Below are positions 63,852-64,000 of a DNA stretch of 64,000 nt, one piece after another. Origin of the DNA: Roseiarcus sp035606915 (lineage in GTDB: Bacteria > Pseudomonadota > Alphaproteobacteria > Rhizobiales > Beijerinckiaceae); assembly GCA_035606915.1 (NCBI GenBank), contig DATNDU010000031.1, positions 1-64,000 of the forward strand, written 5' to 3'. Positions within the stretch are counted from its first letter, which is position 1; each line of letters opens with the position of its first letter. The notes below the pieces were generated by a model. That model had not been told where the DNA came from. It did no database searches and was given only the letters and a program-made list of their open reading frames with translations. The translations under genes were made by a program, and so were the position numbers.

Positions 63852-64000
63852 AAGGCGAGGGGGCGGGGCGGAACCGGCCTCGAACATCTCGGCGCGGCGC
63901 AAGTCGCTCGATGAAGGCGTATCTCGCCTGTACGTATCGGCGAAATGCGCCGTCGCTTTTTTTGAGGCGAGTGGCGCTCCCTTCGCACACGAGCCAACTC

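Noticed and set aside
1..64000. CRISPR arrays, tRNA/rRNA genes, insertion sequences, prophage
   Set aside because: No regularly spaced repeats, cloverleaf-like GGTTCRA segments, transposases, terminal inverted repeats or phage structural genes were recognised on reading both strands; a dedicated tRNA or Rfam scan was not possible.

Overview
The window reads as chromosomal DNA of a GC-rich alphaproteobacterium, most likely a member of the Hyphomicrobiales (Rhizobiales). The supports are a glnB-glnA pair, a Ku/LigD repair operon, a probable methylsuccinyl-CoA dehydrogenase (ethylmalonyl-CoA pathway), a hopanoid-type phosphorylase, a 3-hydroxybutyrate dehydrogenase paired with a patatin, a sox (sarcosine oxidase) remnant and frequent TTG/GTG starts. 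I could not assign a genus. No rRNA, tRNA, CRISPR array, insertion sequence or prophage was seen.

Region 1 (1-15.9 kb) is mostly conserved chromosome. It holds a truncated response regulator, a FeeM-like N-acyl amino acid synthase, a membrane GGDEF-EAL protein, glnB-glnA with a clear terminator, a YkgJ-type Cys-cluster protein, ku-ligD, an epoxide-hydrolase-like enzyme, a probable mcd, a YihY membrane protein, a TPR-methyltransferase and a membrane-anchored coiled-coil protein.

Region 2 (15.9-18.0 kb) is a decaying sarcosine oxidase locus. soxB is frameshifted, soxD is present, and soxA and soxG are absent. The end of soxD overlaps, out of frame, the signal peptide of an LprI-like secreted protein, as a deletion would leave it.

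Region 3 (18-36 kb) is the most unusual part. It is a large CoA-ester catabolic (or biosynthetic) cluster: acyl-CoA synthetase, two-subunit Rieske oxygenase, two TetR regulators, metallo-beta-lactamase-fold hydrolase, phytoene-desaturase-like FAD oxidoreductase, SCP-x thiolase, an HMG-CoA-synthase-like protein fused to a DUF35 tail, esterase, SDR, enoyl-CoA hydratase, acyl-CoA dehydrogenase and a SnoaL-hydratase fusion. Copies of one AT-flanked palindrome, core CCGAC-N2-GTCGG, lie 53-80 bp upstream of at least four of these transcription units, which suggests a local TetR regulon. An SDR/hydrolase pair divergent from a CGNR regulator sits at its edge.

Region 4 (36-43 kb) has an atypical NRAMP transporter, pobA, then a run of broken genes (isochorismatase-like, substrate-binding protein, creatininase), then a LysR/YeiH divergon.

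Region 5 (43-54 kb) has a NicA/NicB-like [2Fe-2S] plus molybdopterin/tri-haem dehydrogenase, a mercuric-reductase-like flavoprotein, a MOSC-ferredoxin-reductase fusion, an NTF2-like protein, paaK-paaI and a hopanoid-associated phosphorylase.

Region 6 (54-64 kb) has a fucose-type mutarotase and aldo-keto reductase, a repetitive autotransporter behind a 16-bp palindrome, a HAD phosphatase, a SAF-domain oxidoreductase, a MarR-GNAT fusion behind a perfect 20-bp palindrome, a tiny membrane protein with an AT-rich leader, and the patatin/3-hydroxybutyrate dehydrogenase pair.
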